DNA of 64,000 nt from Deltaproteobacteria bacterium (GTDB taxonomy: Bacteria > Desulfobacterota > Syntrophobacteria > Syntrophobacterales > Syntrophobacteraceae). The stretch is taken from the NCBI GenBank assembly GCA_021780695.1, contig JAJXYD010000025.1, positions 310,001-374,000 of the forward strand. Direction: 5' to 3'. A program made the position numbers and the translations under genes. Shown here one piece after another: positions 37,364-46,661 of this stretch. Under the pieces are notes generated by a model. The model worked only from the letters and a program-made list of their open reading frames with translations, was not told where the DNA came from and searched no databases. Every line of letters starts with the position of its first letter. The first letter of the stretch is position 1.

Positions 37364-39358
37364 TTAACGCACATACATAAAATACGCGATCAGGCCAAAC
37401 ACCCCCACCATAAAAGACACGGCGTAGCGTTGCACATAACCGCTCTGGGTCGATTTACACACGTTTCCGCACTTAACAAAAAACGCAGCGGTCGAATTGA
37501 CAAGCCCGTCTATTACCACAACGTCAATGCCCTTCCAGAGGAAAATACTGAAGGCGCGAAGCGGATTAATAAAGACAGTTTCATAAATCTCATCGATATA
37601 CCACTTATTTAGAAGCAACTGATAGAAAGAAGGATTGCCTTCCGCAATCCTGCCCGGTACATCTCTCTTTTTTACATACAAAACATAGGCTGCAAAAATT
37701 GCAGCGAAAACAAGGAGGGTGGTAAGCAGCATGAGTTCGTATTCGAGCGCAAACGAGTGAGGCTCAGCCGCGGTTTGCGCCACCGCTTTGTGAATTACGG
37801 AAGGGCCCCCCGCGGCCTGCAAAATCTTACCGGCGCCTAGGCCAAATACCGGATGGAGAAAATGCTCGACACGGTTCATACCTCCAAGAGAGGCGGGAAC
37901 ACCGAGAAGACCGCCAAAAATCGAGAGCACCGAGAGGACCATCAGCGGTACGGTCATCGTTTTCGGAGCTTCATGTATATGATGCTGGACCTCTTCGGAG
38001 GCCCGACATTCATTGAAGAAGGTCATAAAAATCAAGCGGAACATGTAGAATGCGGTCATTACCGCGGCAAGCAGCCCGATAAGCCACAGGATATGGCTGC
38101 CCTGAGGACTGCTGTAGGCCTGCCACAAAATTTCGTCCTTGCTGAAAAAGCCCGAAAATCCGGGCAGCCCGGCGATGGCCAGGGTACCAATCAGCATGGA
38201 GGCAAAAGTGATCGGCATTTTTTTTCGCAAGCCCCCCATGTTCCTCATGTCCTGCTCGCCGCCCATGGCGTGAATTACGCAACCCGAACAAAGAAAGAGC
38301 AACGCTTTAAAGAAAGAGTGAGTCAATACATGAAAAAGACCGGCGGCAAAGGCTCCAACCCCCAGTCCCAAAAACATGTAGCCGAGCTGGCTGACAGTGG
38401 AATAAGCAAGCACCTTTTTGATATCGTTTTGGGTAACGGCAATCGTTGCCGCAAAAAAAGCCGTAAGAGCGCCAACAACGGCCACAACGTGCATGGCGAA
38501 AGGAGACATGGAATAGAGCACGTTGCAGCGCGCCACGAAATACACACCGGCCGTAACCATGGTCGCTGCATGGATAAGAGCGCTAACAGGAGTTGGACCG
38601 GCCATTGCATCAGGCAGCCATATATAGAGAGGTATCTGGGCCGACTTGGCAGTGCACCCCAGAAAGAACAGCAGGCAAATAATGGTTACGAGATGGGGCG
38701 GAAGCAGGTATGCATGAGAGAATACATCGTTAAACTTAAGAGACCAGACCCCATGGGCACCAAGGTGTGTAAGAAGAACAAGCATACCGACGGCGAAAAA
38801 GAAATCGCCGACCCTGTTTGTTACAAAAGCCTTCTTTCCGGCCACCGCATTGGCCAGATCGGAAAACCAAAAAGAAATCAGAAGGTAGGAACAAAGTCCC
38901 ACTCCTTCCCACCCTAGAAACATGAGCAGGAAGTTATCAGCCAGGATCAGGTTGATCATTGAAAACATAAAAAGATTAAGATAGGTAAAGAACCGAAAAT
39001 AGCTTTCGTCATGGCTCATGTACCCAATCGAATAGACATGGATCAAAAACCCAACCCCGGTTACGAACATGCACATAAACATCGACAGGGGATCGATCTG
39101 GTAGCCGATATTTACATGGAAAACCCCTGAGGAGATCCAGGTAAACCATGTGAAATCGTAGAGCCGTTTATCCGCTGGCAACCCCAGGAGCTTAACAAAC
39201 AAGCCCAGCGTCACAAGAAAGGAAAGCCCGACCGCACCACAGGCGATCCAATGCACAAGGCTTTTGTTTTTTTCAACGATCCTTCGCCCCAGCAGGCCGT
39301 TAATCAGAACGCCCACAAGCGGAAATATCGGGATAAGCCTTACCAGATCAAACTTCAT
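37364..39358 (-). CDS. nuoL: NADH-quinone oxidoreductase-like subunit L
   Basis: The 664-aa largest antiporter-like subunit, with the lateral helix. It has FLGWEGVGLCSYLLISFW, KSAQIPLYIWLPDAMAGPTP and VTQNDIKKVLAYSTVSQLGY, the usual proton-channel lysines and glutamate. Length is near the family norm (600-670). It starts 13 nt after nuoK. Confidence 0.96.
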   Translation of the reverse strand: MKFDLVRLIPIFPLVGVLINGLLGRRIVEKNKSLVHWIACGAVGLSFLVTLGLFVKLLGLPADKRLYDFTWFTWISSGVFHVNIGYQIDPLSMFMCMFVTGVGFLIHVYSIGYMSHDESYFRFFTYLNLFMFSMINLILADNFLLMFLGWEGVGLCSYLLISFWFSDLANAVAGKKAFVTNRVGDFFFAVGMLVLLTHLGAHGVWSLKFNDVFSHAYLLPPHLVTIICLLFFLGCTAKSAQIPLYIWLPDAMAGPTPVSALIHAATMVTAGVYFVARCNVLYSMSPFAMHVVAVVGALTAFFAATIAVTQNDIKKVLAYSTVSQLGYMFLGLGVGAFAAGLFHVLTHSFFKALLFLCSGCVIHAMGGEQDMRNMGGLRKKMPITFASMLIGTLAIAGLPGFSGFFSKDEILWQAYSSPQGSHILWLIGLLAAVMTAFYMFRLIFMTFFNECRASEEVQHHIHEAPKTMTVPLMVLSVLSIFGGLLGVPASLGGMNRVEHFLHPVFGLGAGKILQAAGGPSVIHKAVAQTAAEPHSFALEYELMLLTTLLVFAAIFAAYVLYVKKRDVPGRIAEGNPSFYQLLLNKWYIDEIYETVFINPLRAFSIFLWKGIDVVVIDGLVNSTAAFFVKCGNVCKSTQSGYVQRYAVSFMVGVFGLIAYFMYVR

Positions 39359-39371
39359 CGCACGCCTCGAT

Positions 39372-39677
39372 CTACCATTTCAACAGGTTGAATTTGTCAA
39401 TATTGATAGAGCCTGTCTTCCTGTACAACAGCACGAAAATCGAAAGCCCTATAGCAGCCTCAGCACCCGCCACAGCCATAATGCACATGACCATAAAAAG
39501 CCCTTCGGCCGACTGATTGGCGCGAGAAAAGGTCACGAAGGCCAAATTGACCGCGCCCAGCATGATCTCCACGCACAAAAAGACGACGATGGCATCCTTT
39601 CGGCAAATGACCCCAAAGGCGCCGAGAGCAAAAAGGATGGCGGACAGTGCAAGATAGACGCTCTGGTAATCGTTCAT
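39372..39677 (-). CDS. nuoK: NADH-quinone oxidoreductase-like subunit K
   Basis: A 101-aa, three-span subunit. The two membrane glutamates of the family are present as E37 (CVEIML) and E73 (AGAEAAIGL), matching E36 and E72 of E. coli NuoK. The gap to nuoJ is 114 nt, the longest inside the operon and without a visible gene. Confidence 0.95.
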   Translation of the reverse strand: MNDYQSVYLALSAILFALGAFGVICRKDAIVVFLCVEIMLGAVNLAFVTFSRANQSAEGLFMVMCIMAVAGAEAAIGLSIFVLLYRKTGSINIDKFNLLKW

Positions 39678-39791
39678 TGAGCTATTCCCTCATACTCGGA
39701 TGTAAGCAAACCCCGCGCAAGGCAAAACCAATACCGCATCCTCGGCCATTTACCTGCGGCCGATTAAGCCTTTCCTCGCCATTCCCTGCAA

Positions 39792-40295
39792 TTAATCTCT
39801 GCGGGCAAGGAAGACAGCCCCGACCACCGCGGCGGTAAGCAGCACGCTCACCAACTCGAAGGCGGCAAGGCCTTGAACGAAAATATAGTTTGCAAGCAAA
39901 TTTATCTCGCCGTATTGAACCCGGGCATGTGGCCCCATAGTACCCTTGAGAGCCATAGGGCTAAGACCAATGCCAAGTCCCAGCAAACAGACCATAAAGA
40001 GAAATGAAACGACAAAGCGGCCGGAAAGAAGGCTTTTTCGAAAGGAGTCTTCATCTGAGACTCTTTGATTTAGCATCATGATGGCATAAATGATAAACAT
40101 CATGATGGCCCCCGCGTAGACGATAACCTGCAAAGCGGCGATAAACTGGCTGTCCAGCAGCAGGAAAAGAACGCCTAAGGCAAGGCAGTTTCCCACCATC
40201 CAAAGCGCGCTGTGCACGGTGTTTCTCGAAAGAATCACAAAAAGCGCGCACGCCAACGCCGCACCGCCGCAGGTGATTATCCCTAAGAGTTCCAT
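39792..40295 (-). CDS. nuoJ: NADH-quinone oxidoreductase-like subunit J
   Basis: A 167-aa, five-span membrane subunit. It contains FIAALQVIVYAGAIMMFIIY, the family signature around the pi-bulge helix. Its ATG overlaps the end of nuoI by 13 nt, so the two are coupled. Confidence 0.93.
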   Translation of the reverse strand: MELLGIITCGGAALACALFVILSRNTVHSALWMVGNCLALGVLFLLLDSQFIAALQVIVYAGAIMMFIIYAIMMLNQRVSDEDSFRKSLLSGRFVVSFLFMVCLLGLGIGLSPMALKGTMGPHARVQYGEINLLANYIFVQGLAAFELVSVLLTAAVVGAVFLARRD

Positions 40296-40753
40296 TTCTC
40301 TCCAGTCGTCTTCAATATCGAGATGTCGAAAACAAAATCCTCACGGTTGTAGTTGACGTACTCATATATCTTAGTGAGGCTAATGGCGGACTTGGGACAG
40401 GCGTCCTGACAAAACCCGCAGAAAATGCAGCGAAGCTCGTTAACTTCGAATTTTTCGGGATGCCTGGTCCCCCCTTCATCTTCACGGGCAAGGATCGTTA
40501 TGGCCTGCGAGGGACAGACCGCAGCGCATAGACCGCAGGCGACACATTTCAATTCGCCCTTCTCGTCAACATTAAGCTTGTGAAGACCACGCCACCTTTG
40601 GCTTCTAACAGTTTTCTGATCGGGATATTGAATGGTGACGGGTTTTTTGAAGAAATTGCCCATTGTAAATTGTAAGCCCTTCAAAATGGGCTTAACGTAA
40701 TTACCCTTTTCACCCCTGTTTTTGCTTACATTTATAATATCGGACTTTTCCAT
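40283..40753 (-). CDS. nuoI: NADH-quinone oxidoreductase-like subunit I
   Basis: The 156-aa ferredoxin-like subunit carrying clusters N6a/N6b. Ligands are C70/C73/C76/C80 (CVACGLCAAVCP) and C109/C112/C115/C119 (CIFCGFCQDACP). ATG 40753 with AGGAG five bases upstream is chosen; upstream in-frame codons overlap nuoH. In a complex without NuoEFG it may be the entry point for ferredoxin electrons (inference). Confidence 0.94.
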   Translation of the reverse strand: MEKSDIINVSKNRGEKGNYVKPILKGLQFTMGNFFKKPVTIQYPDQKTVRSQRWRGLHKLNVDEKGELKCVACGLCAAVCPSQAITILAREDEGGTRHPEKFEVNELRCIFCGFCQDACPKSAISLTKIYEYVNYNREDFVFDISILKTTGEKWNS

Positions 40754-40769
40754 TGGAGCTCCTGACATC

Positions 40770-41768
40770 TTAACCCAACAGGGCCACAACCACGCCCGTG
40801 GCGATAACATTGGCCAAGGCAACCGGCAGCAGGAATTTCCATTCGAGCTTCATCACCTTGTCGTAGCGAAGGCGGGGAATAGTTGCCCTGATCCAGATAC
40901 ATACAAAAATAACAGCGAAAGTCTTTACAAAAAACCAGACAAGTCCGGGCAGAACCGGGCCGTGCCACCCACCGAGAAAAAGGGTTGTGACCAGGGAGGC
41001 GAAAACAAAGAGATGGGTGTATTCAGCAAGAAAGAAAAGCGAAAACTTCATACTGCTGTATTCAATATTGTAGCCGCAACAAAGCTCGGATTCGGCCTCA
41101 GGCATATCGAAGGGAGTACGGTTTAGCTCCGCTATACCGCTTATCATAAACACGAGAAAGGCCACAGGTTCCCTGAAGATGTTCCAATCCCAAAAATGTT
41201 GCTGGGCCGCCACCATATCCACGAGACTAAAGGAGCCTGTCACCATAATTATGCTCAGGACGGCAAAGGCCAGCGAAAGCTCGTAGCTGATGATCATGGC
41301 CGAAGCCCTTAGCCCACCCATATAGCCGTACTTGTTACCCGAAGACCAGCCGCCAAGAATCGTTCCATAAGAACCGATGGTGGCAAGGCCCAGGATAAAA
41401 AGAATGCCTATGGAAGGATTGGCCAGGTAGAGGTCTATTCTTTTGCCAAAAATCGTCATCGCAGGGCCAAAAGGGATAACGGCAAGCAACATAACCGCAA
41501 AGGAAATGCTTATGACCGGCGCCATGAGAAAAACCGCCCTGTCGGCGTTATCCGGGACCACTTCTTCTTTAAAAAAATTTTTAACAGCATCGGCCAGAGG
41601 CTGAAGCAGCCCATGATAGCCAACCCTCATGGGGCCGTATCTAAGCTGGAAATGGCCGAGAGCCTTCCTTTCGATCCAGGTGGTATAAGCGACAAAAAAC
41701 AGGCATACCCCAAAGATCACAAGCATTTTGATAATGGGAATGATGAGCAGATCAGTCATCGGTCGCAC
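40770..41768 (-). CDS. nuoH: NADH-quinone oxidoreductase-like subunit H
   Basis: The 332-aa membrane subunit forming the quinone-site base. It has TTWIERKALGHFQLRYGPMR near the N-terminus, AELNRTPFDMPEAESELCCG and the basic IRATIPRLRYDKVM near the end. About eight spans. It is 16 nt before nuoI. Confidence 0.95.
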   Translation of the reverse strand: MRPMTDLLIIPIIKMLVIFGVCLFFVAYTTWIERKALGHFQLRYGPMRVGYHGLLQPLADAVKNFFKEEVVPDNADRAVFLMAPVISISFAVMLLAVIPFGPAMTIFGKRIDLYLANPSIGILFILGLATIGSYGTILGGWSSGNKYGYMGGLRASAMIISYELSLAFAVLSIIMVTGSFSLVDMVAAQQHFWDWNIFREPVAFLVFMISGIAELNRTPFDMPEAESELCCGYNIEYSSMKFSLFFLAEYTHLFVFASLVTTLFLGGWHGPVLPGLVWFFVKTFAVIFVCIWIRATIPRLRYDKVMKLEWKFLLPVALANVIATGVVVALLG

Positions 41769-41808
41769 TCCGTTACGCAGCTCTGTCCAATTAGACGGCG
41801 CTTGTTCT

Positions 41809-42981
41809 TTACCGGTCTATTTCGCCAAGCACAACATCGAGGCTACCGATAATAGCTATGGCGTCCGCAACCATGTGCCCCACCAGCAGGCGAGGAAGCG
41901 CGCTTGCAAGGTAAAAGCAGGAGGAGCGGATTTTTAGCCTGTAAGGCTGCTCGCTGCCGTCGCCAACCAGGTAGAACCCCAGTTCCCCTTTAGCTCCCTC
42001 AACTGCCGAATATAGCTCCCCGCTTGGTACTGGAGTGCCTTTGGCATTTACCATAAACCGGCGAATGAGCGCGCTGATATCCGTTTGCACTTCAGGCTGG
42101 CTGGGGCTGGCCACCAATGGATTATCCGTCATGACCGGCCCGGAGGGAAGGTTTTCAATCGCCTGAGCTATAATGGCGATCGACTGTTTGAATTCCTCCA
42201 TTCTCACCAGGTAGCGGTCGTAGACATCTCCGTTTTCGCCGATGGGGATCTTGAAGTCAAAATCGCCATAACTGGAATAGGGGAAGGCCTTGCGTACATC
42301 GTAGGCAACACCCGAGCCCCTGAGACTTGGCCCGGTAAGTCCATGATTTATCGCTTCCTCAGCCGAGATCTTACCGATGTTCATGGTCCGGGTGGTCCAG
42401 ATCTTATTATCCGTCAAAAGCTGGTGGTAGCCTTCCAGGGCCTTGGGAAACCAGGCCACGAATTTTCTCACCTTCGCGATGAAATCGTCGGTAGCTTCGT
42501 AGGCCACGCCACCGATGCGTATAAAAGAAGGAGTCAGCCGGTAGCCGGCAATCTCTTCGTTCATCGCCATGATCATCTCTCTATCCCGAAACGCATAGAA
42601 GATGACCGTCATGGCCCCGATATCGAGGGCATGAGTTCCCAGCCATAGATGGTGGCCCATGATCCGGGCAAACTCGGCCATAATGACCCTCAAATACTGC
42701 GCTCTTTTCGGCACCTCGATACCCAGCAACTTTTCGACGGCAACGCAATACCCCAAATTGTTCGCCGATGCGGCTGAGTAGTCGAGTCTGTCGGTAAGCG
42801 GAAGTATCTGCTGGTAGGTCCTGCTTTCGCAGATTTTTTCGATCCCTCTGTGAAGATAGCCGATAACGGGGGTCGCATTTACAATAGTTTCGCCGTCAAG
42901 CTCCAGGACTACCCTCAAAACGCCGTGAGTAGCCGGATGATGGGGCCCCATATTCAGGGTTACGGTTTTACTCTCGCTCAT
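41809..42981 (-). CDS. nuoD: NADH-quinone oxidoreductase-like subunit D
   Basis: The 390-aa quinone-binding subunit derived from hydrogenase large subunits. It has NMGPHHPATHGVLR at residues 10-23, IGYLHRGIEKICE and RLDYSAASANNLGYC, and the C-terminal DVVLGEIDR ending. The Ni-binding cysteines are absent, as normal for NuoD. NuoC and NuoD are separate here. Confidence 0.96.
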   Translation of the reverse strand: MSESKTVTLNMGPHHPATHGVLRVVLELDGETIVNATPVIGYLHRGIEKICESRTYQQILPLTDRLDYSAASANNLGYCVAVEKLLGIEVPKRAQYLRVIMAEFARIMGHHLWLGTHALDIGAMTVIFYAFRDREMIMAMNEEIAGYRLTPSFIRIGGVAYEATDDFIAKVRKFVAWFPKALEGYHQLLTDNKIWTTRTMNIGKISAEEAINHGLTGPSLRGSGVAYDVRKAFPYSSYGDFDFKIPIGENGDVYDRYLVRMEEFKQSIAIIAQAIENLPSGPVMTDNPLVASPSQPEVQTDISALIRRFMVNAKGTPVPSGELYSAVEGAKGELGFYLVGDGSEQPYRLKIRSSCFYLASALPRLLVGHMVADAIAIIGSLDVVLGEIDR

Positions 42982-43019
42982 GATTTTCCATGCCTGACTA
43001 TTTTGCTGCGTGGTCCCGG

Positions 43020-43511
43020 TTAGAAGTAATCTTTTATGGTCTCGGTGTCGAAAGGCTTATCGAAGTCCTTACCCTCAAGAGGGAAGTCCTTTCTTAGCGG
43101 ATGACCCTCGAAATTTTCCCACATAAGAATTCGCCGCAAATCGGGATGACCCGAAAAACCAATCCCCAAAAGGTCAAAGACTTCCCTTTCACCCCAGTTG
43201 GCCGAATTCCATATACCGCTAACGCTTGGAACTTCCCGGTCTTGAGCGACCTCAACCTTAACAGCCAAGCGGGAAAAATCCTCCATGGCCATCAGGAGGT
43301 AGATCACATCGAAGCGCACCGGTCTGGGCATGCGGTCGATACCCACAACATCGCTCAGCATATCGAAGCCCAGCGCTCTCAGGGTTTTCATGACTTGGGG
43401 AAAAGACTCAAGCGAAACGGTTATTTCGGGCATTCCATGACGGTCGGCCCTCTTTAGCCCTAAATCAGGACATTCCGTAGACAGGGCGATTAATGCTTTT
43501 TCAATTTCCAT
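43020..43511 (-). CDS. nuoC: NADH-quinone oxidoreductase-like subunit C
   Basis: The 163-aa peripheral-arm subunit. The 30-kDa signature is ANWGEREVFDLLGIGFSGHP, followed by RRILMWENFEGHPLRKDFP. It starts 3 nt after nuoB. Confidence 0.95.
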   Translation of the reverse strand: MEIEKALIALSTECPDLGLKRADRHGMPEITVSLESFPQVMKTLRALGFDMLSDVVGIDRMPRPVRFDVIYLLMAMEDFSRLAVKVEVAQDREVPSVSGIWNSANWGEREVFDLLGIGFSGHPDLRRILMWENFEGHPLRKDFPLEGKDFDKPFDTETIKDYF

Positions 43512-43514
43512 CTC

Positions 43515-44036
43515 TTAGTTTCCTGTCGGAATTTCGAGCATGCCGGGTTTGAAATCGCGGCGTTGATCCAATCTTTCGGTCCTAATCTTTTCCTGGATCT
43601 TCATAAGACCGGCCAGAACCGCTTCGGGGCGAGGCGGACATCCAGGGATGTAGACATCGACCGGAATTATCTGATCGGCGCCCTGGACCACCGCATAGCT
43701 TTTGAACACCCCGCCGCATGAGGCGCAAGCCCCCATTGCGATCACCCACTTGGGGTCGGCCATTTGATCGTAAATGCGCTTAACCATAACCGACATTTTC
43801 TTTGTAAGAGTGCCGGCAATGATTATGAGATCGGATTGCCTCGGGGAGGGACGAAAGACTTCGGAGCCAAAACGGGAAATATCGAAATCGGCCAGGGTGC
43901 TGGCAATCATTTCGAGTGCGCAACAGGCAAGACCGAAGGTGCAAGGCCACACCGAATTACTTCTGCCCCAGTTAACCAGCTTATTGAGGCTTGTAACCAG
44001 CACATTATCGCCAACGAGTTGATTTTCTAATCCCAT
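43515..44036 (-). CDS. nuoB: NADH-quinone oxidoreductase-like subunit B
   Basis: The 173-aa subunit carrying cluster N2, the last Fe-S center before quinone. Ligands are C38, C39, C104 and C133 ([27 protein letters not shown]); the spacings 65 and 29 match E. coli NuoB. ATG 44036 is preferred, as it follows a GGGAG site and overlaps nuoA by 10 nt; longer starts would run deep into nuoA. Confidence 0.96.
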   Translation of the reverse strand: MGLENQLVGDNVLVTSLNKLVNWGRSNSVWPCTFGLACCALEMIASTLADFDISRFGSEVFRPSPRQSDLIIIAGTLTKKMSVMVKRIYDQMADPKWVIAMGACASCGGVFKSYAVVQGADQIIPVDVYIPGCPPRPEAVLAGLMKIQEKIRTERLDQRRDFKPGMLEIPTGN

Positions 44037-44383
44037 TCCAAAGCTCCCTTTTTCCAGACATACACGTAGCTGACTACAAGAATCAGCAGAAAGATCAGCA
44101 TCTCGGCAAGCCCGAAGGCACCCAGCCTTCGGTAGTAGACCGCCCAGGGATAAAGAAAGACGCATTCAAGATCGAAGACGAGAAAAAGAAGGGCAGTAAC
44201 GTAGAATTTGACCGGCGTCTGCGCATAGTGAGCGCCTTCGCTTGGAATACCACACTCATAGGATTGCGTTTTGACCTTAAAGGGCCTGGCAGGTCCCAGC
44301 AGGTGGGACAGGAAAACCGTTCCGGCACCAAAAAGCAGGGCAAGAATTATCATATAGAGAATGGGTAAATAAACAGCCAGCAT
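44027..44383 (-). CDS. nuoA: NADH-quinone oxidoreductase-like subunit A
   Basis: The 118-aa, three-span subunit. It has [20 protein letters not shown] and the [15 protein letters not shown] helix with its conserved acidic residues. ATG 44383 follows GGAGGGCCTCT. It is the first gene of the eleven-gene operon; nuoE, nuoF and nuoG are absent. Confidence 0.95.
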   Translation of the reverse strand: MLAVYLPILYMIILALLFGAGTVFLSHLLGPARPFKVKTQSYECGIPSEGAHYAQTPVKFYVTALLFLVFDLECVFLYPWAVYYRRLGAFGLAEMLIFLLILVVSYVYVWKKGALEWD

Positions 44384-44780
44384 AGAGGCCCTCCACAGTG
44401 AACCGCAGTTTACGCCGGCAGCGGCTGGCAATCAGGCCTTGTCGATCCGGATAGCACTTCCCCTGCTCTGAACGGGCCACGCCCCTAAACCAGGGGGAAA
44501 ACTATCTTTTCCCTGATTCGGACGCTCCGCAGGGGGGCCGGCCAAGCACAACCACGCCGCCGAACTCGATTGGATACGCAATCTCTTGTATTTTATCCGT
44601 GGGGATTAACCCGGTACAAACCATCCACCAAGAGTATGGGGATTAATAAGCCATTGTGAGGGATATGACAACCCTTTTTTCTGTCTCCAAATAAATTTTG
44701 ACACTTGGTTTACCTGAAACGAGAGGCTTTGAGCCCCCCCCCGTGGATACCTTCTTGTTGCACAAAAAGCGGCTTTTTTC
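44384..44780. other. Spacer upstream of nuoA
   Basis: This 397-nt spacer between the response-regulator stop and nuoA holds the candidate nuo promoter. No gene is seen. Confidence 0.5.
44643..44671 (-). promoter_or_regulatory. Candidate nuo operon promoter
   Basis: Minus strand TTGTCA (44666-44671) and TATTAA (44643-44648) are 17 nt apart, 5 of 6 and 4 of 6 to consensus. The predicted leader is about 250 nt and holds a CCCCT-AAACC-AGGGG hairpin (44482-44496). Confidence 0.45.
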
Positions 44781-45305
44781 CTATTGGAGAGTATTTGCCT
44801 CTTCGGCACTGGGCAAACGTACTATACCAAAATGGTGGTGGTGAAGATCTTGTATTTCCGCCACCATCTCATCGAGCCTGCGGGGTTTTATGACAAAAGA
44901 ATCAGCCCCTAGGCGTAACCAGCGGTCTTCGTGGTTCCCTATTTTTGTTGAAACCAAAAGCATCAAGGGGATTTTTCGCAGTCCTTTATGCCCCTTTATC
45001 TCCTTTAGCGTTTCCAGACCGTCTTTTACCGGCATCACCAGATCAAGCAAAATAAGGAACGGGACTGGTGAAGACTCGGGCGGCTCATACCTGCCCTTAT
45101 GCAGCAGGTAGTCCATGGCATCCTGACCGTTTGCCGCCCACCGCAGATCGACTTTGGCCCGAGCATCCTCGAAAGCCTTCTCCACCAGAGCATAATCGTT
45201 TTCATCGTCATCGGCCACCATTACCACCAGCGGACCCTCTCCCCACATCGGTGTCCGATTATCATTGCAACGCATAGACGACGGCCACATTTTTTGAAGA
45301 CTCAT
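44781..45305 (-). CDS. Response regulator, CheY/Rcp1-like
   Basis: A 174-aa receiver protein. It has the acidic triad in VADDDENDYALVEKAF and the phospho-acceptor in FLILLDLVMPVKDGLETL. The conserved switch region is LLVSTKI (Ser-Thr) and the lysine is in FVIKPR. An N-terminal extension of about 30 residues and a C-terminal HHHH-containing tail (DLHHHHFGIVRL) flank the domain. No output domain. Rcp1-type proteins (ENDYALVEKAF) usually partner phytochrome or hybrid kinases; none is visible. ATG 45305 has GGGGGC upstream. Confidence 0.85.
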   Translation of the reverse strand: MSLQKMWPSSMRCNDNRTPMWGEGPLVVMVADDDENDYALVEKAFEDARAKVDLRWAANGQDAMDYLLHKGRYEPPESSPVPFLILLDLVMPVKDGLETLKEIKGHKGLRKIPLMLLVSTKIGNHEDRWLRLGADSFVIKPRRLDEMVAEIQDLHHHHFGIVRLPSAEEANTLQ

Positions 45306-45865
45306 GATTAGCCCCCATTTAAAAAATTCTGGGTTAAATCGGCCATCCCAAGCCCTATGGCACTGTCCCCGTCTCAACCGTCATCTCCGCGCCGGGCAAA
45401 CCCAAACCGGTGGGGGACGCAACATTTATCCCGCCGGCAAGGCAAGGATGGACGCTACTGCAACTGGTCCTATTATAGACGAGCGGCAAGGCAGCGTAAG
45501 GTAGTAAAAAAGCGCAGTTCCTTGAGATTTTCATTGTATTTAAACTACAAATAACCATTACGCGTCCTTAGGCAGGCTACCTTCTTGACAAGGTTTTTTC
45601 AGTGATTATTAATGTGGAAGTTTATCTCGCAATTGGTTTCAGCCGGTTAGGCGAGCTATTTTAGCAGCTTTAAACCTTTACATTCCATTAGTACTATCCC
45701 AAGACCGGCGATCCACCCCCCGCAATTCCTTTATTTTAGCTTATCGCTACGCTTCGATTCTTTTTTTCAGCTCGAGTTCTAATCATGTCCCTATTGTATT
45801 AACCGCAGAGCATTCCTGCCTCAAAAGCGGTCCTGGGCAATGGGCATCCGGAAAAGGAGACAGTC
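45306..45865. other. Divergent spacer, response regulator / OmpA-like gene
   Basis: This 560-nt divergent intergenic region must hold promoters for both flanking genes, but none is clear enough to place. GGGCAAACC (45394) and GGGACGCAA (45414) resemble c-di-GMP riboswitch core strings, but the rest of that structure is missing. Confidence 0.4.
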
Positions 45866-46444
45866 ATGGGACGCGGATTGTCCTATTTCATGCTTTTTTT
45901 AATTTTTTCGCTGGCAGCTGGCGCAAACCGGATTCCGGCAATCGAATACGGTTATAGAGCGGGGTCCGTTGTTAAAAAGCAGACCCTAAAAGACAACCTT
46001 AAGGATCATCTTTCCCGCAGTTTCTCCCAAAACCTATCCATGGGAAAAGGCTGCACGAGCATATCGGTTCCATCCGATTGTCTTTTCAGGCCTCATTCAC
46101 AAAGGGTCAATCCCGCCAAGTGGAAGGTCTCAATAGCCTCGGTGGCCCGTATATGTAAAAGATACCCTCATGCCGATCTGATAGTTTCGGTGTACACGGA
46201 CTGCCTGCATTCCGAGGAACAAAATCTGGCGCTATCCGAACTGCAGGCATGGACGATAAAACAGGCCCTGGTGAATAGGGGCATAGGAGCCGAAAAGATC
46301 AAAGCCCAGGGTTGGGGAGAATCAAGACCGGTTGCTTCCAATGCTACCCGAGAGGGCAGGAAAGCCAACAACCGCATAATGATAAGTTTCGGTCCAGCCT
46401 GCGAGAAATTTGTCGAGGATCAAGCCAGGGCTGATTTGTTCTAA
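45866..46444 (+). CDS. OmpA-family (peptidoglycan-associated) protein
   Basis: A 192-aa secreted protein with a signal peptide (MGRGLSYFMLFLIFSLAAGA, cleavage near residue 20) and a C-terminal OmpA/MotB domain (about 75-185). In that domain, LSELQAWTIKQALVNRGI and AQGWGESRPVASNATREGRK match the peptidoglycan-binding loop; NNRIMISF closes it. There is no lipobox. It likely anchors the envelope. A short Cys-containing stretch (KGCTSISVPSDC) lies before the domain. Confidence 0.82.
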   Translation: MGRGLSYFMLFLIFSLAAGANRIPAIEYGYRAGSVVKKQTLKDNLKDHLSRSFSQNLSMGKGCTSISVPSDCLFRPHSQRVNPAKWKVSIASVARICKRYPHADLIVSVYTDCLHSEEQNLALSELQAWTIKQALVNRGIGAEKIKAQGWGESRPVASNATREGRKANNRIMISFGPACEKFVEDQARADLF

Positions 46445-46533
46445 GCGACAAAGGCACGCCACGGGAAAAACGCAGTAGAGAGGGAACCAAAAGATGTTAC
46501 GGCCAAATGCGTTTAAAGCGTGCGGTTCCTTTG

Positions 46534-46615
46534 GGCGTTGGGGCAAAACTCATGCAGGCCGTGCGGCTTATCCCCCTTCCCTCTCGTCGGACCGCGCGTG
46601 CGGATTTGCCGCCCC
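46534..46615. repeat. GC-rich hairpin-bearing segment between convergent genes
   Basis: The ends GCGTTGGGGCAAA and TTTGCCGCCCCAGCGC are near-complementary, and an internal CCGC-GCGT-GCGG stem lies between. The stretch could act as a bidirectional terminator. From memory, similar CTCTCGTCGGACCG-type text occurs near mobile introns and IS, but I cannot verify that here. Confidence 0.4.
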
Positions 46616-46661
46616 AGCGCGGAATACTCCCACATGCCAATCCGGTGAAATCGTTGACGAC

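Noticed and set aside
45394-45422. c-di-GMP riboswitch (GEMM)-like strings GGGCAAACC and GGGACGCAA at suitable spacing
   Set aside because: The GNRA loop, the AAAGCC continuation and the 3' GGGTTxCC receptor are missing, and the nearest plus-strand gene is over 400 nt away.
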